Origin: Enterobacter sp. EA-1
Lineage (GTDB): Bacteria; Pseudomonadota; Gammaproteobacteria; Enterobacterales; Enterobacteriaceae
DNA: 64,000 nucleotides
Direction: 5' to 3'
Assembly: GCA_002886105.1 (NCBI GenBank)
Contig: CP025776.1
Location: 4,340,001-4,404,000 of the forward strand
The notes under the pieces were generated by a model. The model was not told where the DNA came from. It did no database searches and saw nothing but the letters and a program-made list of their open reading frames with translations. Each line of letters begins with the position of its first letter. The stretch's first letter is position 1. Shown here piece by piece: positions 63,620 through 64,000 of the stretch. Made by a program: the position numbers and the translations under genes.

Positions 63620-64000
63620 TTAGTGCTCGCGGGTTTTATGGAAGGTGACGTCAGGATAACGTTCCTGAGTGAGGTTCAGGTTGACCATGGTTGGTGCGAT
63701 ATAGGTCAGGTTATCGCCGCCATCAAGCGCCAACTGGATTTCGTTTTTACGTTTGAACTCTTCAAATTTCTTCACGTCGGTGCCTTCAACCCAACGCGCA
63801 GTGGCGACGTTGACCGATTCGTACACCGCTTCCACGTTGTACTCGCTCTTCAGGCGTGACACGACTACATCGAACTGCAGCACACCGACCGCACCGACAA
63901 TCAGGTCGTTATTGGAAATCGGGCGGAACACCTGTACCGCACCTTCTTCAGAAAGTTGGACAAGGCCTTTTAGCAGCTGTTTCTGTTTCAGCGGATCGCG
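63620..64000 (-). CDS. prfC: Peptide chain release factor 3 PrfC (C-terminal part only)
   Basis: GTPase that recycles RF1/RF2 from the ribosome. Only the last 127 codons or so are in the window; the GTPase domain lies beyond 64000. Seen: [123 protein letters not shown], the standard domain III and C-terminus. No break inside the visible part except possibly near 63940-63960. Confidence 0.95.
   Translation of the reverse strand, partial: RDPLKQKQLLKGLVQLSEEGAVQVFRPISNNDLIVGAVGVLQFDVVVSRLKSEYNVEAVYESVNVATARWVEGTDVKKFEEFKRKNEIQLALDGGDNLTYIAPTMVNLNLTQERYPDVTFHKTREH

Overview
The window is a chromosomal segment of an Enterobacteriaceae bacterium, a close relative of Escherichia, Citrobacter and Enterobacter. 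It is not assigned to a genus. Gene content and order match the region around the thr operon (the zero point of the E. coli map), read in the opposite direction, from kefC through carAB, dnaKJ, thrABC, arcA and deoCABD to prfC. The stretch differs from E. coli K-12 in small ways. The cai/fix block between kefF and carB is absent and a small YgdI/YgdR-type lipoprotein gene sits there. A divergent alaX/LysR pair lies between dapB and rihC. An MHS-type transporter gene lies between satP and mog. No IS elements, prophage, tRNA, rRNA or CRISPR array were seen.

The dominant feature is sequence quality. Almost every gene longer than about 500 bases is broken by one or more 1-2 base indels, although the protein stays recognisable on both sides and total lengths fit the families. 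The breaks I checked fall mostly in two contexts: homopolymer runs and Dcm sites (CCWGG). Expected CCTGG or CCAGG often reads CCTCGG, CCCTCGG, CCGAGG, CCCGAGG or CCGG. This is the mark of an unpolished long-read assembly, not mass gene decay. Frame-broken genes are therefore annotated as single CDS entries spanning all fragments; coordinates refer to the sequence as given.

Layout. 1-2186: kefC and kefF, glutathione-gated K+ efflux. 2319-8409: lipoprotein, carB, carA (arginine and pyrimidine precursor, with ARG boxes) and dapB. 8573-11111: alaX, LysR regulator, rihC. 11186-17014: the ribF-ileS-lspA-fkpB-ispH operon. 17343-19752: rpsT, nhaR, nhaA. 19919-23062: dnaJ and dnaK behind a sigma-32 promoter. 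23362-29966: satP, MHS transporter, mog, talB, yaaJ, yaaA, yaaX. 30161-35008: thrLABC with its leader peptide and attenuator. 35212-37259: yjtD, yjjY, arcA. 37300-41343: creABCD with a CreB site. 41559-46035: rob, ytjC, yjjX, trpR, slt. 46254-53383: ettA, nadR, radA, serB, ytjB, lplA. 53467-57732: deoCABD. 57983-62487: yjjI, yjjW, yjjV, yjjU, ytjA. 62613-64000: osmY and the 3' end of prfC.

The best regulatory find is the deo control region: three DeoR operator-like sites with the long-range spacing of the E. coli looping system (279 and 598 bp), two of them inside the yjjI coding sequence. I found no convincing undescribed system; the region is conserved core genome with a few accessory genes.
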